Below are positions 15,384 to 23,231 of a stretch of 28,338 bases of DNA, piece by piece (position 1 is the stretch's first letter; every line of letters starts with the position of its first letter). Source of the DNA: JAUVHV01 sp964523875 (GTDB taxonomy: Bacteria; Omnitrophota; Gorgyraeia; JABMRG01); NCBI GenBank assembly GCA_964523875.1, contig CAZGAS010000013.1:1-28338 (forward strand), given 5' to 3'. The position numbers and the translations under genes were made by a program. A model generated the notes under the pieces. That model worked only from the letters and a program-made list of their open reading frames with translations, was not told the origin of the DNA and searched no databases.

Positions 15384-16057
15384 GGCAGATAATAATATGG
15401 GTTTTTTGGTTTGTGACCTTTTCTTATTTCAAAATGAAGCGACGGGGCGTTTCCCCTGCCGGTATTTCCTGCTTTAGCGATTACCTGGTTCTGCTTGACA
15501 TACTCACCGCAATCTACAAGGTTTTGGGCATTATGCGCGTAGAGCGTAGAATAACCATTTTTATGCTCTAGAATAATAACCTTTCCCATGCCTTTAACCT
15601 TATTATCACAAAAAACTACCTTGCCTGAACGGGAGGCGACTATCGGCTGACCTTCTCTTACTCTTATATCTATACCTTTATTCTTAACACCATCAATCAT
15701 TGAACCGTAGTACGATATAATCTTTCCTTTTAAAGGCCAGATGTAGCCCTTCTTGCTTTTTATTGCCGTGGGAATATACTGGTTAATTTTGACGTTCTTT
15801 TTAACCCCTGGGATAAATATCTTCTGGCCAGCGTCGATATCCGAGGCATCAGGCATCCTGTTAGAGTTTATTATCTTTTTTATATCTATATGATACGCCT
15901 TCGCTATCCTCCATAACGTCTCCCCCTTAAGAACTGTGTGGTAAACACCTTGCTGGTGTGGGGCAGGTAAAGGCTTGGTAGCAACAATTGGCATAGATGT
16001 AGTAGCGCACCCTGATAAAAGAGCTGTCAAAGATATTAAAATTAGTAAGCTTTTCAT
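15380..16057 (-). CDS. NlpD-like lipoprotein with LysM and degenerate M23 domain
   Basis: The 225-residue protein starts with a lipoprotein signal (MKSLLILISLTALLSGC, lipid attachment at Cys17). A LysM domain (about 38-85, VLKGETLWRIAKAYHID) binds peptidoglycan, and a LytM/M23 domain (about 104-225) follows. Two residues needed for zinc peptidase activity are changed: the HxGxD motif reads NKGID (His to Asn126) and the HxHFE motif reads SLHFE (His to Ser206); YAH and the last His are kept. That pattern matches E. coli NlpD/EnvC, which lack peptidase activity and activate amidases. A role in cell separation through amidase activation is therefore likely. It leads the operon and overlaps the ATPase gene by 4 bp. 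Confidence 0.82.
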   Translation of the reverse strand: MKSLLILISLTALLSGCATTSMPIVATKPLPAPHQQGVYHTVLKGETLWRIAKAYHIDIKKIINSNRMPDASDIDAGQKIFIPGVKKNVKINQYIPTAIKSKKGYIWPLKGKIISYYGSMIDGVKNKGIDIRVREGQPIVASRSGKVVFCDNKVKGMGKVIILEHKNGYSTLYAHNAQNLVDCGEYVKQNQVIAKAGNTGRGNAPSLHFEIRKGHKPKNPYYYLP

Positions 16058-16135
16058 TCTGCCTTTTTGCTACCTTAATTTGAAATGTTAAAAAGTTTTA
16101 AACCTTTTAAACCTTGTAACTTTTGTAACCTCAAA

Positions 16136-16210
16136 TGGAGCGGGAGACGGGGTTTGAACCCGCGACGTCAAGCTTGGGAAGCTTGCATTCTACCACTGAA
16201 TTACCCCCGC
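16136..16210 (-). tRNA. tRNA-Gly (anticodon CCC)
   Basis: The minus strand folds into a full cloverleaf: acceptor GCGGGGG with CTCCCGC (one G-U pair), D stem ATTC/GAAT, anticodon stem CAAGC/GCTTG around the loop TTCCCAA giving anticodon CCC, and T arm GCGGG-TTCAAAC-CCCGT. Discriminator U is followed by an encoded CCA (16138-16136). It reads GGG codons for glycine. It lies 78 bp upstream of the NlpD-like gene on the same strand and might share its transcript. Confidence 0.95.
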
Positions 16211-16317
16211 AAAACTCTCATCGCACGCAACTAAGTATTGAAACTGTTTCCACTACTAAGAGGACGGTAGGTATCATACAACCTGCTGTCCTCTTTGCAA
16301 TTAAAGCAGGCTTCTTG

Positions 16318-16424
16318 TATCTGCTCATATCCTTGCCTTCACAGCGCAGGTATTTTTGCCATATATTTAAAATCCATGGCAAAAAAATCCAATGCGCTGT
16401 TAAAGGCAAAGATATAAGCAGATA
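16318..16424. repeat. Imperfect palindromic element A (about 107 bp)
   Basis: The ends TATCTGCT and AGCAGATA are perfectly complementary. Arms of about 42-46 nt pair with small bulges: the left arm contains CTTGCCTTCACAGCGCA then TTTTTGCCAT, the right arm ATGGCAAAAA then TGCGCTGTTAAAGGCAAA. The central loop is AT-rich. Size and bulged-hairpin shape resemble a MITE or a structured non-coding repeat. It shares sequence with element B next to it. Confidence 0.7.
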
Positions 16425-16460
16425 ATGAAATAGTTTAACTGCAATTGGAGCAAAATCTAA

Positions 16461-16565
16461 ATAGTTGCTTGCGGCTTTGCCGGAGTAGTGCTTTGGCTTT
16501 TTTGCCGTAATTTGAAACTAACGGCAAAATACCAGCAATACAAAGGCAAGAGCCGCAAGCACTAT
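16461..16565. repeat. Imperfect palindromic element B (about 105 bp)
   Basis: Left arm begins ATAGTTGCTTGCGGC, right arm ends GCCGCAAGCACTAT, and the inner parts pair as TTTGCCGT with ACGGCAAA around the loop AATTTGAAACTA. B appears to be a diverged, inverted copy of element A: the complement of its right arm and the left arm of A share CTTGCCTT and GGTATTTT, while B's left arm and the complement of A's right arm share TTGG and TTTTTTGCC. The element lies 30 bp from the end of the PfkB kinase gene. Confidence 0.65.
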
Positions 16566-16595
16566 CTCTATTTGCATAAGCCTTATTGCGAAAGA

Positions 16596-17492
16596 TCAAA
16601 AACTGCAAAGCTTCCTAAATAATTTAAACCGCTTTTCAATAGTCTTGTCATTCTGCTTTGAAAGACTGCTTATATCATAACTCTCTACTGTAAAAGACGC
16701 CATAATGGTGCCATAAGCAAGCGCCTTCTTTATAGCGGCATCGTTCATCTTAGAAGACTTGGCGAGATAACCTAAAAACCCGCCGGCAAAGGTATCTCCG
16801 GCGCCTGTGGGGTCATAGACATCCTCCATAAGATACGCGGGAGAAGCGAAAAAACTCTTACCGGTGACAAAGAGCACTCCATCTTCGCCCTTTTTAATCA
16901 CTACTTTTTTCGTGCCCCAGGAGATTATCTTTCTCGCGGCCTTTAAGAGGTTTCCTTCTTTTGTAAGCTCTCTCGCCTCATACTCATTAAGGATCACGAT
17001 ATCTATTCTTTTAAGCACCTCCAAGAACTGGGCCCTCTTATGCTCTATCCAGAAATTCATCGTATCCGCGGCGATTATCTTTGCCTTAGACTGTTTGAGA
17101 ACGTCAAGTTGGAGCTCAGGGTCAATATTCGCCAGAAAAAGAATATCATCCTTTATATACTCCTTAGGCAAGATAGGCTTAAAATCCTTAAAAAGGTTTA
17201 GATTTGTAGCAAGTGTCTTGGCGTTATCAAGATCCCAATCATAACTGCCCTTCCACCTGAAAGTCTTTCCCTTCTTTATCTCCAGCCCCTGTAAATCTAC
17301 TTTCTTCTTCCTAAGAAGTGTAATATATTTTTTAGGGAAATCCCTTCCTACAACAGCAACTAATTTTACTTTTGTGAAATTTGACGCGCTCAATGAAAAA
17401 TATGTGGCTGAACCACCCGGGGCATTATGGTTCTTGCCAAACGGTGTAGTAACATCATCAATAGCCACTGAACCTACTACAACTATACCCAT
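16596..17492 (-). CDS. PfkB family sugar kinase
   Basis: A 298-residue ribokinase/PfkB-family kinase. It opens with MGIVVVGSVAIDDV, has the substrate-side glycine motif APGGSATYFS, and the catalytic/ATP signature DPTGAGDTFAGGFLGYL with the catalytic Asp near the C-terminus. The substrate is not evident; the sequence lacks heptose-kinase (HldE N-domain) hallmarks, so I do not equate it with the missing partner of rfaE2. The first Met (17492-17490) lies 3 bases from an assembly gap, so an earlier start is possible. It is the last gene of the long operon. An apparent fusion with thiC arises only because the 100-N gap happens to keep the frame open. Confidence 0.85.
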   Translation of the reverse strand: MGIVVVGSVAIDDVTTPFGKNHNAPGGSATYFSLSASNFTKVKLVAVVGRDFPKKYITLLRKKKVDLQGLEIKKGKTFRWKGSYDWDLDNAKTLATNLNLFKDFKPILPKEYIKDDILFLANIDPELQLDVLKQSKAKIIAADTMNFWIEHKRAQFLEVLKRIDIVILNEYEARELTKEGNLLKAARKIISWGTKKVVIKKGEDGVLFVTGKSFFASPAYLMEDVYDPTGAGDTFAGGFLGYLAKSSKMNDAAIKKALAYGTIMASFTVESYDISSLSKQNDKTIEKRFKLFRKLCSF

Positions 17493-17495
17493 TAT

Positions 17496-17595
17496 NNNNN
17501 NNNNNNNNNNNNNNNNNNNNNNNNNNNNNNNNNNNNNNNNNNNNNNNNNNNNNNNNNNNNNNNNNNNNNNNNNNNNNNNNNNNNNNNNNNNNNNN
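17496..17595. other. Assembly gap (100 N) between thiC and the PfkB kinase gene
   Basis: Exactly 100 N, so the true length is unknown. It removes the last codons of thiC and the intergenic sequence ahead of the sugar kinase gene. Confidence 0.97.
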
Positions 17596-18866
17596 AATGT
17601 CTCCGATATCTTTAAGGGGCAATATTCACCGCACATGGTACATACATCCTTAGACTCTGTTTTAAATCTCCTATGAATACTCTCTGCCCTTTCAGGATCT
17701 ATGGATGAACCTATATGCCCCTTCCAGTCCCGCTTCGTACGAAAAACAGAGACCTTCCTGTCCCAGTCAATAGCGCCTTTTATACCTTTTGCTATGTCCG
17801 CGCTGTGAGCCGCGATTCTATACGCTATCAGGCCATCCTTGACATCCTCAAGCGTGGGAATACTTAAATGCTCAGCCGGAGTTACATAGCATAGATAATC
17901 CGCTCCATGAAGGCCCGCGAGAGTAGCGCCTATGGCGGATGTAATATGGTCATAGCCCGGAGCAATATCTGTAACCAATGGGCCCAAAACATAAAAAGGC
18001 GCGTTATCACAATATTTTTGCTGCAATTTCATATTCTTCTCTATCTGATTAATAGGTACATGTCCCGGGCCCTCTATCATAACCTGCACACCTTTCGCGC
18101 GCGCCTGTTTCGCGAGCATACCTAATATCTTAAGCTCCTCTATCTGTGGCTTATCTGTCGCGTCACATACAGAGCCGGGCCTTAAGCCGTCACCAAGGCT
18201 TAAGGTAATATCATACTCCCTGGCAATAGATATTACCCTGTCAAAATTTTCAAAAAGCGGGTTCTCTTTCTTATTCTTTTTCATCCACTCCGCTATAAGC
18301 GCACCGCCCCTGCTTACAATACCGGCGACACGGCCATATCTTTTTAGCAGGCTTATTACCTTTCTGGTAACACCTGCATGTATTGTAAAAAAATCAACGC
18401 CTTCTCGCGCCTGTTTTTCAATAACATCAAATATCTCATTTGTTGACGCGTTGAAAAAGGATTTAGCGGCTTCTTTTTTATTCACCGCTGCCTCGTATAA
18501 TGGTACAGTACCTACAGGAAGGGGTGATCTCTCCAATATCGCTTTTCTCACGCGGGATAAATCCTTGCCCGTGCTCAGGTCCATTACTGTATCAGCGTAA
18601 TATTTTACACATATATCAAGTTTCTTAAGCTCAGCGGGTATACTACCTAGATATGGCGAGGTACCAATATTAGCGTTTATCTTTGTATGGAGGCCTTTGC
18701 CTATAGCACAGGGGCTCTTTATCTTGCGGAGCCTGTTGGCGGGGATAACAATAGTACCCTTTTTTAAGCCATCTATTATATATTTGCAGGTTACACCATC
18801 TCTCTTGGCAGTCTGCCTTACTAAATCTGTAATACGGTTCTTCTTAGCGCTTTCTATCTGTGTCAC
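17596..18866 (-). CDS. thiC: Phosphomethylpyrimidine synthase ThiC (3' end in gap)
   Basis: About 423 residues of ThiC, the radical SAM enzyme that turns AIR into HMP-P for the pyrimidine half of thiamine. Visible landmarks are NANIGTSPYLGS, the long conserved block ending in TIHAGVTRK, SRGGALIAEW, LSLGDGLRPGSVCDATDKPQ, EGPGHVPINQIEKNM and the iron-sulfur cysteines CTMCGEYCPL close to the C-terminus. Only a few residues should be missing in the gap. It is the short form without the N-terminal extension seen in E. coli. The start is GTG, overlapping the thiD2 stop (GTGA). No TPP riboswitch is seen upstream, consistent with its internal operon position. Confidence 0.95.
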
Positions 18867-19282
18867 TTTAAATGCCTTCCCGCGAATCGCTTCTCCTGCT
18901 CATAGGCCTTGAATCTTAATGCCTTAAACCTCTCACAAGATTTATCATCAAAAAGTTTGAAAAACTCCTCTAAAACACGCAAGGCTTCCTTTGTCCTCTG
19001 GATATTGGCAAAAAATATAGACTGCCAGTCACCCTTCTTTTCTAAAACGCAGAAGCCTTTTCCGTAGTCTTTTTCTATATCGCGTGATTGGTAAAGAAGC
19101 TTTTTGTCAAGGCCTGAATCTGAGATTATACTTTCTATGCTATGGCGTAAAAGTTTTAATCTCTTTGTAAGGGTATTATCATTTAAGATAAAACGCGCTA
19201 CCTCTTCACAGCAGCGCAGCCCCTCTCTGGCACGGTTTAGGTTTACATCTATGATACGAAGTATCTGTTTATTATCCGCCAT
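18863..19282 (-). CDS. thiD2: ThiD2-like HMP-P kinase domain protein
   Basis: A 139-residue protein matching the domain that in some bacteria is fused to the N-terminus of ThiE: ILRIIDVNLNRAREGLRCCE at the start, FFANIQRTKEALRVLEEFF in the C-terminal half. This ThiD2 family has been reported as an alternative HMP-phosphate kinase, making HMP-PP without classical ThiD. Its place directly before thiC, which makes HMP-P, fits that role. I use the ATG at 19282; an upstream TTG (19294) would add four residues but has no better ribosome site. It overlaps rfaE2 by 11 bp and thiC by 4 bp. No ThiE domain follows in this gene. Confidence 0.8.
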   Translation of the reverse strand: MADNKQILRIIDVNLNRAREGLRCCEEVARFILNDNTLTKRLKLLRHSIESIISDSGLDKKLLYQSRDIEKDYGKGFCVLEKKGDWQSIFFANIQRTKEALRVLEEFFKLFDDKSCERFKALRFKAYEQEKRFAGRHLK

Positions 19283-19757
19283 AACGCCTGGCAATCTTAT
19301 TGATAATGGAGGTGACTGAAAAACCTTTTAGATACACTATTCTCCTAACAATGCCTCCATATGATTTTACTATATCACTTCCAACTATATCCTTTACCTT
19401 ATAATCCGCGCCTTTTACAAGTATATCAGGGGCAAGGTATTGAATAATCTCAAGCGGTGTATCCTCATTAAAAGAGACAAGATAATCGACGCTCGAAAGC
19501 CCTGCCAAAACCCGCATCCTATCCTTTAACAAAGAGAGCGGACGCTTACGGCCCTTCAATCTCTTTACTGAATCATCACTATTTACAGCAACAACGAGGA
19601 TATCCGCGCCTTTGGCGGCATCTTCAAGATATTTTACATGGCCGTAATGGAGTATATCAAAACAGCCATTTGTAAAAGCAACACTCATAGGCCTTCGCCC
19701 GCGATCTTTTATTATAGCCTTTAATGCCTTAGGCGTCTTTATCTTGCTGGATATCAT
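19272..19757 (-). CDS. rfaE2: D-glycero-beta-D-manno-heptose 1-phosphate adenylyltransferase
   Basis: The 161-residue protein is the nucleotidyltransferase half of HldE as a separate enzyme. It shows the cytidylyltransferase-like motif FTNGCFDILHYGHVKYLEDA with the HxGH ATP site, VNSDDSVKRLKGRKRP, and the LVKGADYKVKDIVG stretch near the C-terminus. It adenylates heptose 1-phosphate to form ADP-heptose for LPS core. Its ATG overlaps the gmhA stop by 1 bp. Heptose kinase and GmhB genes are not in the window. An outer membrane with LPS is implied. Confidence 0.93.
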   Translation of the reverse strand: MISSKIKTPKALKAIIKDRGRRPMSVAFTNGCFDILHYGHVKYLEDAAKGADILVVAVNSDDSVKRLKGRKRPLSLLKDRMRVLAGLSSVDYLVSFNEDTPLEIIQYLAPDILVKGADYKVKDIVGSDIVKSYGGIVRRIVYLKGFSVTSIINKIARRYGG

Positions 19758-20329
19758 TACTTACCAAAAAGGTTCTGCTCAGCGAGCTCACATATAATAT
19801 GGCCTATCACTATATGGGCCTCCTGTATCCGCGCTGTATTATCAGAAGGCACTACAAGAACAACATCTGAAAACGTAGCCATCTCTCCGCCGCCTGAACC
19901 GGTTAAGGCCACTGTCTTTAAACCCATCTTTTTAGCTTCCAAAAGGCCGCTTATAACATTTCTCGCGTTTCCGCTTGTAGAGATACCGATTACAATATCA
20001 TTATCAGAGCCTATGGCCTCCATCTGCCTGGAGAATATCTCCTCATAGCCATAATCATTGGCAATAGAGGTAATTACTGATGTATTCGTAGTGAGCGCTA
20101 TAGCGGCCAGGCCCTGTCTTTCCAGCTTAAACCTCCCGATAAATTCCGCGGCAATATGCTGGGCATCCGCGGCGCTGCCGCCATTTCCAAAGATTATAAT
20201 CTTGCCGCCTTTCTTCAGGCAAGTCGCGATCATATTCGATGTAACCCTGATATCTTTAGAAAGTTTTCTTAATACAGCCTCTTTTACCCTTATTGATTCT
20301 TTTATTATCTCTTTAATCAAATCTGCCAT
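19757..20329 (-). CDS. gmhA: Sedoheptulose 7-phosphate isomerase
   Basis: GmhA (190 residues) converts sedoheptulose 7-phosphate to D-glycero-D-manno-heptose 7-phosphate, the first step toward ADP-heptose. It has the SIS-domain phosphate motif IFGNGGSAADAQHIAAEF, the central GISTSGNARNVISGL and the C-terminal RIQEAHIVIGHIICEL with the metal/active-site residues. Normal length and no damage. It stands 23 bp after the phosphofructokinase gene and overlaps rfaE2 (TAATG), so both heptose enzymes are translated together. Confidence 0.95.
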   Translation of the reverse strand: MADLIKEIIKESIRVKEAVLRKLSKDIRVTSNMIATCLKKGGKIIIFGNGGSAADAQHIAAEFIGRFKLERQGLAAIALTTNTSVITSIANDYGYEEIFSRQMEAIGSDNDIVIGISTSGNARNVISGLLEAKKMGLKTVALTGSGGGEMATFSDVVLVVPSDNTARIQEAHIVIGHIICELAEQNLFGK

Positions 20330-20352
20330 ATATTGACTCCTTTAGGAATAAA

Positions 20353-21381
20353 TTATCCAAAAAATATTTTTGCTACATCAAAAAGTTTCTTATCTACAGT
20401 CTTAAGTTTGGCAACACCTTTGCTTATAGGAACCGCGACTATTTTACTACCGCTTAAGCTTACCATCTTGCCAAACCTACCGCTATTTACAAGCTCTATG
20501 GCCATAGCACCAAACCTTGTACCAAGTACCCTGTCCATAGCCGTAGGGGTACCGCCTCTTTGGATATGCCCTAACACAGTAACCCTTGTCTCAAAATCGG
20601 TCTTTTCTTCTATAATCTCGGCCAATCTGTTACCTATACCGCCTAGTCTTACATGGCCGAATGAATCAAGCTTTTTTTCCTGGAGAGCCATATCGCCTTT
20701 TTTAAACTGGGCACCTTCTGAAACAACAACTATCCCATAGCCCTTATTCTTTTTATAACTTCTTTTCAATGTATCGCAGACCTCTTTGATGTCTATGCGC
20801 TCTTCCGGTATAAGGACAACATCCGCGCCTCCGGCTATACCTGAATAAGCAGCTATCCAACCCGCGTGCCTGCCCATAACCTCACAAACTAGTACGCGAT
20901 GATGGCTTTCCGCTGTCGTACGAAGTCTGTCAATGCATTCAGTAGCTATATTTATAGCTGTATCAAAACCAAATGTAAAATCCGTGGCATCCAGGTCATT
21001 ATCAATTGTCTTTGGAACTCCGACAACCTTGATCCCTTCCTTATTAAGTTTATTCGCGACACCAAGTGTATCCTCGCCGCCTATCACTATTAAGGCGTAA
21101 AGATTTAGTTTCTTAAAGTTTTTGACAGCCTTATCTTTGTCCTGTGGATTCTTGTATAGATTGGTCCTACTTGTGCCAAGAATGGTCCCACCTCTTGTAA
21201 GTATATTTAAAACAGCGCTCTCATTAAGCTTCATCGTTGAATTTTCAATAAGGCCTTTCCATCCGTCCTTGATGCCTACTATTTCATAACCTAATTTGAT
21301 ACCCTTCTTTACTACTGCCCTGATTACCGGGTTTAAGCCCGGGCAATCACCACCACCTGTTAATACACCGATCCTCTTCAT
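20353..21381 (-). CDS. pfp: 6-phosphofructokinase, pyrophosphate-type signature
   Basis: The 342-residue enzyme belongs to the PfkA superfamily and phosphorylates fructose 6-phosphate. It aligns with E. coli PfkA residue for residue through the active site: GGGDCPG near residue 9, GGEDTLG at 101-107, PKTIDNDLDATD at 123-134 with catalytic Asp127, and MGRHAGWIA. At the two donor-determining positions it has Asp104 and Lys124, where ATP-dependent E. coli PfkA has Gly and Gly. That pair is characteristic of pyrophosphate-dependent enzymes such as that of Amycolatopsis. PPi use is therefore likely but untested. It lies between accC (13 bp upstream) and gmhA (23 bp downstream). Confidence 0.9.
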   Translation of the reverse strand: MKRIGVLTGGGDCPGLNPVIRAVVKKGIKLGYEIVGIKDGWKGLIENSTMKLNESAVLNILTRGGTILGTSRTNLYKNPQDKDKAVKNFKKLNLYALIVIGGEDTLGVANKLNKEGIKVVGVPKTIDNDLDATDFTFGFDTAINIATECIDRLRTTAESHHRVLVCEVMGRHAGWIAAYSGIAGGADVVLIPEERIDIKEVCDTLKRSYKKNKGYGIVVVSEGAQFKKGDMALQEKKLDSFGHVRLGGIGNRLAEIIEEKTDFETRVTVLGHIQRGGTPTAMDRVLGTRFGAMAIELVNSGRFGKMVSLSGSKIVAVPISKGVAKLKTVDKKLFDVAKIFFG

Positions 21382-21394
21382 ATTGCTCTACTCC

Positions 21395-22753
21395 TTATTT
21401 ATAGGTTTCTGATTCACCTAAAAATTTCTCAACATAACTTGTATCTATCTTACCCCTGACAAAGGCATCATCAGTCATAACCCTTATATGGAACGGAAGG
21501 GTCGTCTTAAGCGGCCTTATCACAAATTCATCCAATGCCCTATGCATTATATATATAGCCTCGCTACGTGTCTGGCCATGTGTTATGACCTTGGCTATCA
21601 TAGAGTCATAGAATGGGGGAATACTGTAATCCGCGTAGATATGGCTGTCAACCCTGACACCCCTGCCGCCCGGGACATGAAACCTCTCAACGTTACCTGG
21701 TGACGGCATAAAATTATTATCAGGGTCTTCCGCGTTTATCCTACATTCAATAGCATGCCCCCTTATCACTATATCACTCTGGTCGTATCCCAATTTCTCC
21801 CCTGAGGATACCCTTATCTGTTCCTTTATAAGGTCTATACCTGTTATCATCTCAGTAACAGGATGCTCAACCTGTATGCGCGCGTTCATCTCCATAAAAT
21901 AGAAATCATTATTTTTATCAACCAAAAACTCCATTGTACCCGCGTTAACATAGCCAATCTGCTTCGCGCCTTTTACCGCGAGCTCACCTATTTTTTTGCG
22001 CAGTTTTGAATCCAGACTCGCGGAAGGCGACTCTTCTATAAGTTTCTGGTGCCTGCGCTGAATAGTACAGTCTCTTTCGCCAAGATGGACAATGTGGTCA
22101 TGCTCATCCGCTAATATTTGAAATTCCACGTGGCGGGGATTTTCAATATATTTTTCAATATACACATCAGGAACACCAAAATTAGACTCTGCCTCAGTTT
22201 GCGCCATATAGAAAGCGCTTGCCAGCCTTACATCATTGTGCGCTACCCTCATGCCTTTCCCGCCGCCACCAGCACTGGCCTTTATAATGACTGGGTATTT
22301 TATCTCCTTGGCAACCTTTAGCGCTTCCTCTTTTGTATTAATTACATTTTTGCTTCCGGGAATCGTAGGGATACCCGCCTTCTTCATGGCAAGCTTGGCT
22401 GCCATCTTATCACCTGAAAGTTTCATACTTTCAGGCCGGGGGCCAATAAATTTTATCTGGCAGGATTCACATACCTGGGCAAAATGCGAGTTTTCAGCGA
22501 GAAACCCGTAACCTGGATGGATAGCCTCTACATCTGTTATCTCCGCCGCGCTTATAATAGCTGGTATATTAAGGTATGAGCTTGCTGGGGATGGCGCACC
22601 TATACAGATGGCCTCATCAGCAAACTTTACATGGAGAGAGTTTACATCAGCTTCAGAATAGACAGCTACGGTCCTGATACCTAACTCTTTACAGGCACGT
22701 ATTATCCTTAAAGCGATTTCACCTCTATTTGCGATTAATATCTTTGAAAACAT
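21395..22753 (-). CDS. accC: Biotin carboxylase subunit of acetyl-CoA carboxylase
   Basis: AccC (452 residues) carboxylates biotin on AccB with ATP and bicarbonate, the first half reaction of fatty-acid synthesis. Visible are MFSKILIANRGEIALRIIRA at the start, the ATP-grasp glycine loop KASAGGGGKGMRV, the metal-binding block EFLVDKNNDFYFMEMNARIQ, and VEHPVTEMITGIDL. Length is normal and no residue is missing. It follows accB by 4 bp. The carboxyltransferase genes accA and accD are not in this window. A pyruvate carboxylase subunit role is less likely given the accB neighbour. Confidence 0.96.
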   Translation of the reverse strand: MFSKILIANRGEIALRIIRACKELGIRTVAVYSEADVNSLHVKFADEAICIGAPSPASSYLNIPAIISAAEITDVEAIHPGYGFLAENSHFAQVCESCQIKFIGPRPESMKLSGDKMAAKLAMKKAGIPTIPGSKNVINTKEEALKVAKEIKYPVIIKASAGGGGKGMRVAHNDVRLASAFYMAQTEAESNFGVPDVYIEKYIENPRHVEFQILADEHDHIVHLGERDCTIQRRHQKLIEESPSASLDSKLRKKIGELAVKGAKQIGYVNAGTMEFLVDKNNDFYFMEMNARIQVEHPVTEMITGIDLIKEQIRVSSGEKLGYDQSDIVIRGHAIECRINAEDPDNNFMPSPGNVERFHVPGGRGVRVDSHIYADYSIPPFYDSMIAKVITHGQTRSEAIYIMHRALDEFVIRPLKTTLPFHIRVMTDDAFVRGKIDTSYVEKFLGESETYK

Positions 22754-22757
22754 ATTA

Positions 22758-23213
22758 TTATGACGGCTCTATAAGAAAAAGTATCTGCCCAAATTCAATT
22801 GGATCAGCATTTTCAACCAATATATCCACTATCTTGCCTTTAACCTCTGACTTTATCTCATTCATAAGCTTCATGGCCTCTATTATGCAGACAACGTGGC
22901 CAACCTCTATCTCCTGGCCCGCCTCAACAAACAGCGCGGCGTCAGGTGACGGCGCGCTATAAAATGTACCGACAATAGGAGCCTTTATCTCTATAAGGTT
23001 TGAGGGCCTTGCTTCAGGTTCCGGTTTAGCGATATCCGGCTTTTGCGCCTGTTGCGCCGGAACAGAGTAGGATGGCTGTTCAATAAGTACACCCTCACCC
23101 GGGCCCGGGGCCTTCTTAAGTCTAATCTTCTGGTCACCCTTGTCTACCTCAATCTCCGAAAGGCCATGTTCATTCATAAGGCTTATTATTTCTTTAATCT
23201 CTTTGAGATTCAT
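22758..23213 (-). CDS. accB: Biotin carboxyl carrier protein of acetyl-CoA carboxylase
   Basis: The 151-residue protein has the usual three parts: an N-terminal segment (MNLKEIKEIISLMNEHGLSE), a Pro/Ala/Glu-rich flexible linker (about 48-72), and a biotinyl domain ending the protein. The biotin attachment motif is EAMKLM with target Lys115, and the protruding thumb appears as PIVGTFYSAPSPDAALFV. It carries carboxybiotin between AccC and the carboxyltransferase. It lies 18 bp after efp and 4 bp before accC; the efp-accB-accC order is common in bacteria. Confidence 0.96.
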   Translation of the reverse strand: MNLKEIKEIISLMNEHGLSEIEVDKGDQKIRLKKAPGPGEGVLIEQPSYSVPAQQAQKPDIAKPEPEARPSNLIEIKAPIVGTFYSAPSPDAALFVEAGQEIEVGHVVCIIEAMKLMNEIKSEVKGKIVDILVENADPIEFGQILFLIEPS

Positions 23214-23231
23214 TATAAACTCCTTTTGCGG

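Larger units (their letters stand above)
16211..16595. other. 385-bp intergenic region rich in inverted repeats
   Basis: Between the PfkB kinase end (16596) and the tRNA-Gly 5' end (16210) there is no convincing protein gene. The region holds a stem at 16260-16293 (GAGGACGGTAGGT with ACCTGCTGTCCTC, two mismatches) and two larger palindromic elements described separately. No terminator T-run was found next to these stems. Confidence 0.7.

Noticed and set aside
16218..16409. 63-residue minus-strand frame upstream of the tRNA
   Set aside because: It crosses palindromic non-coding DNA, lacks a ribosome site and resembles no family.
16318..16565. Palindromic elements as integron attC sites
   Set aside because: A GTTTAAC lies at 16433-16439, but no matching GTTRRRY is found at the other ends and no integrase or cassette pattern is present.
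16596..18866. Single long frame reading as a ThiC-PfkB kinase fusion
   Set aside because: The 100-N gap happens to keep the frame open. ThiC is essentially complete before the gap and the kinase has its own ATG and N-terminus after it, so they are two genes.
18863..19294. TTG start at 19294 for thiD2
   Set aside because: An ATG four codons later gives the expected family start with at least as good a ribosome site.
18866..19757. TPP riboswitch ahead of the thiamine genes
   Set aside because: thiD2 and thiC overlap upstream coding sequence, leaving no leader, and I see no conserved TPP core.
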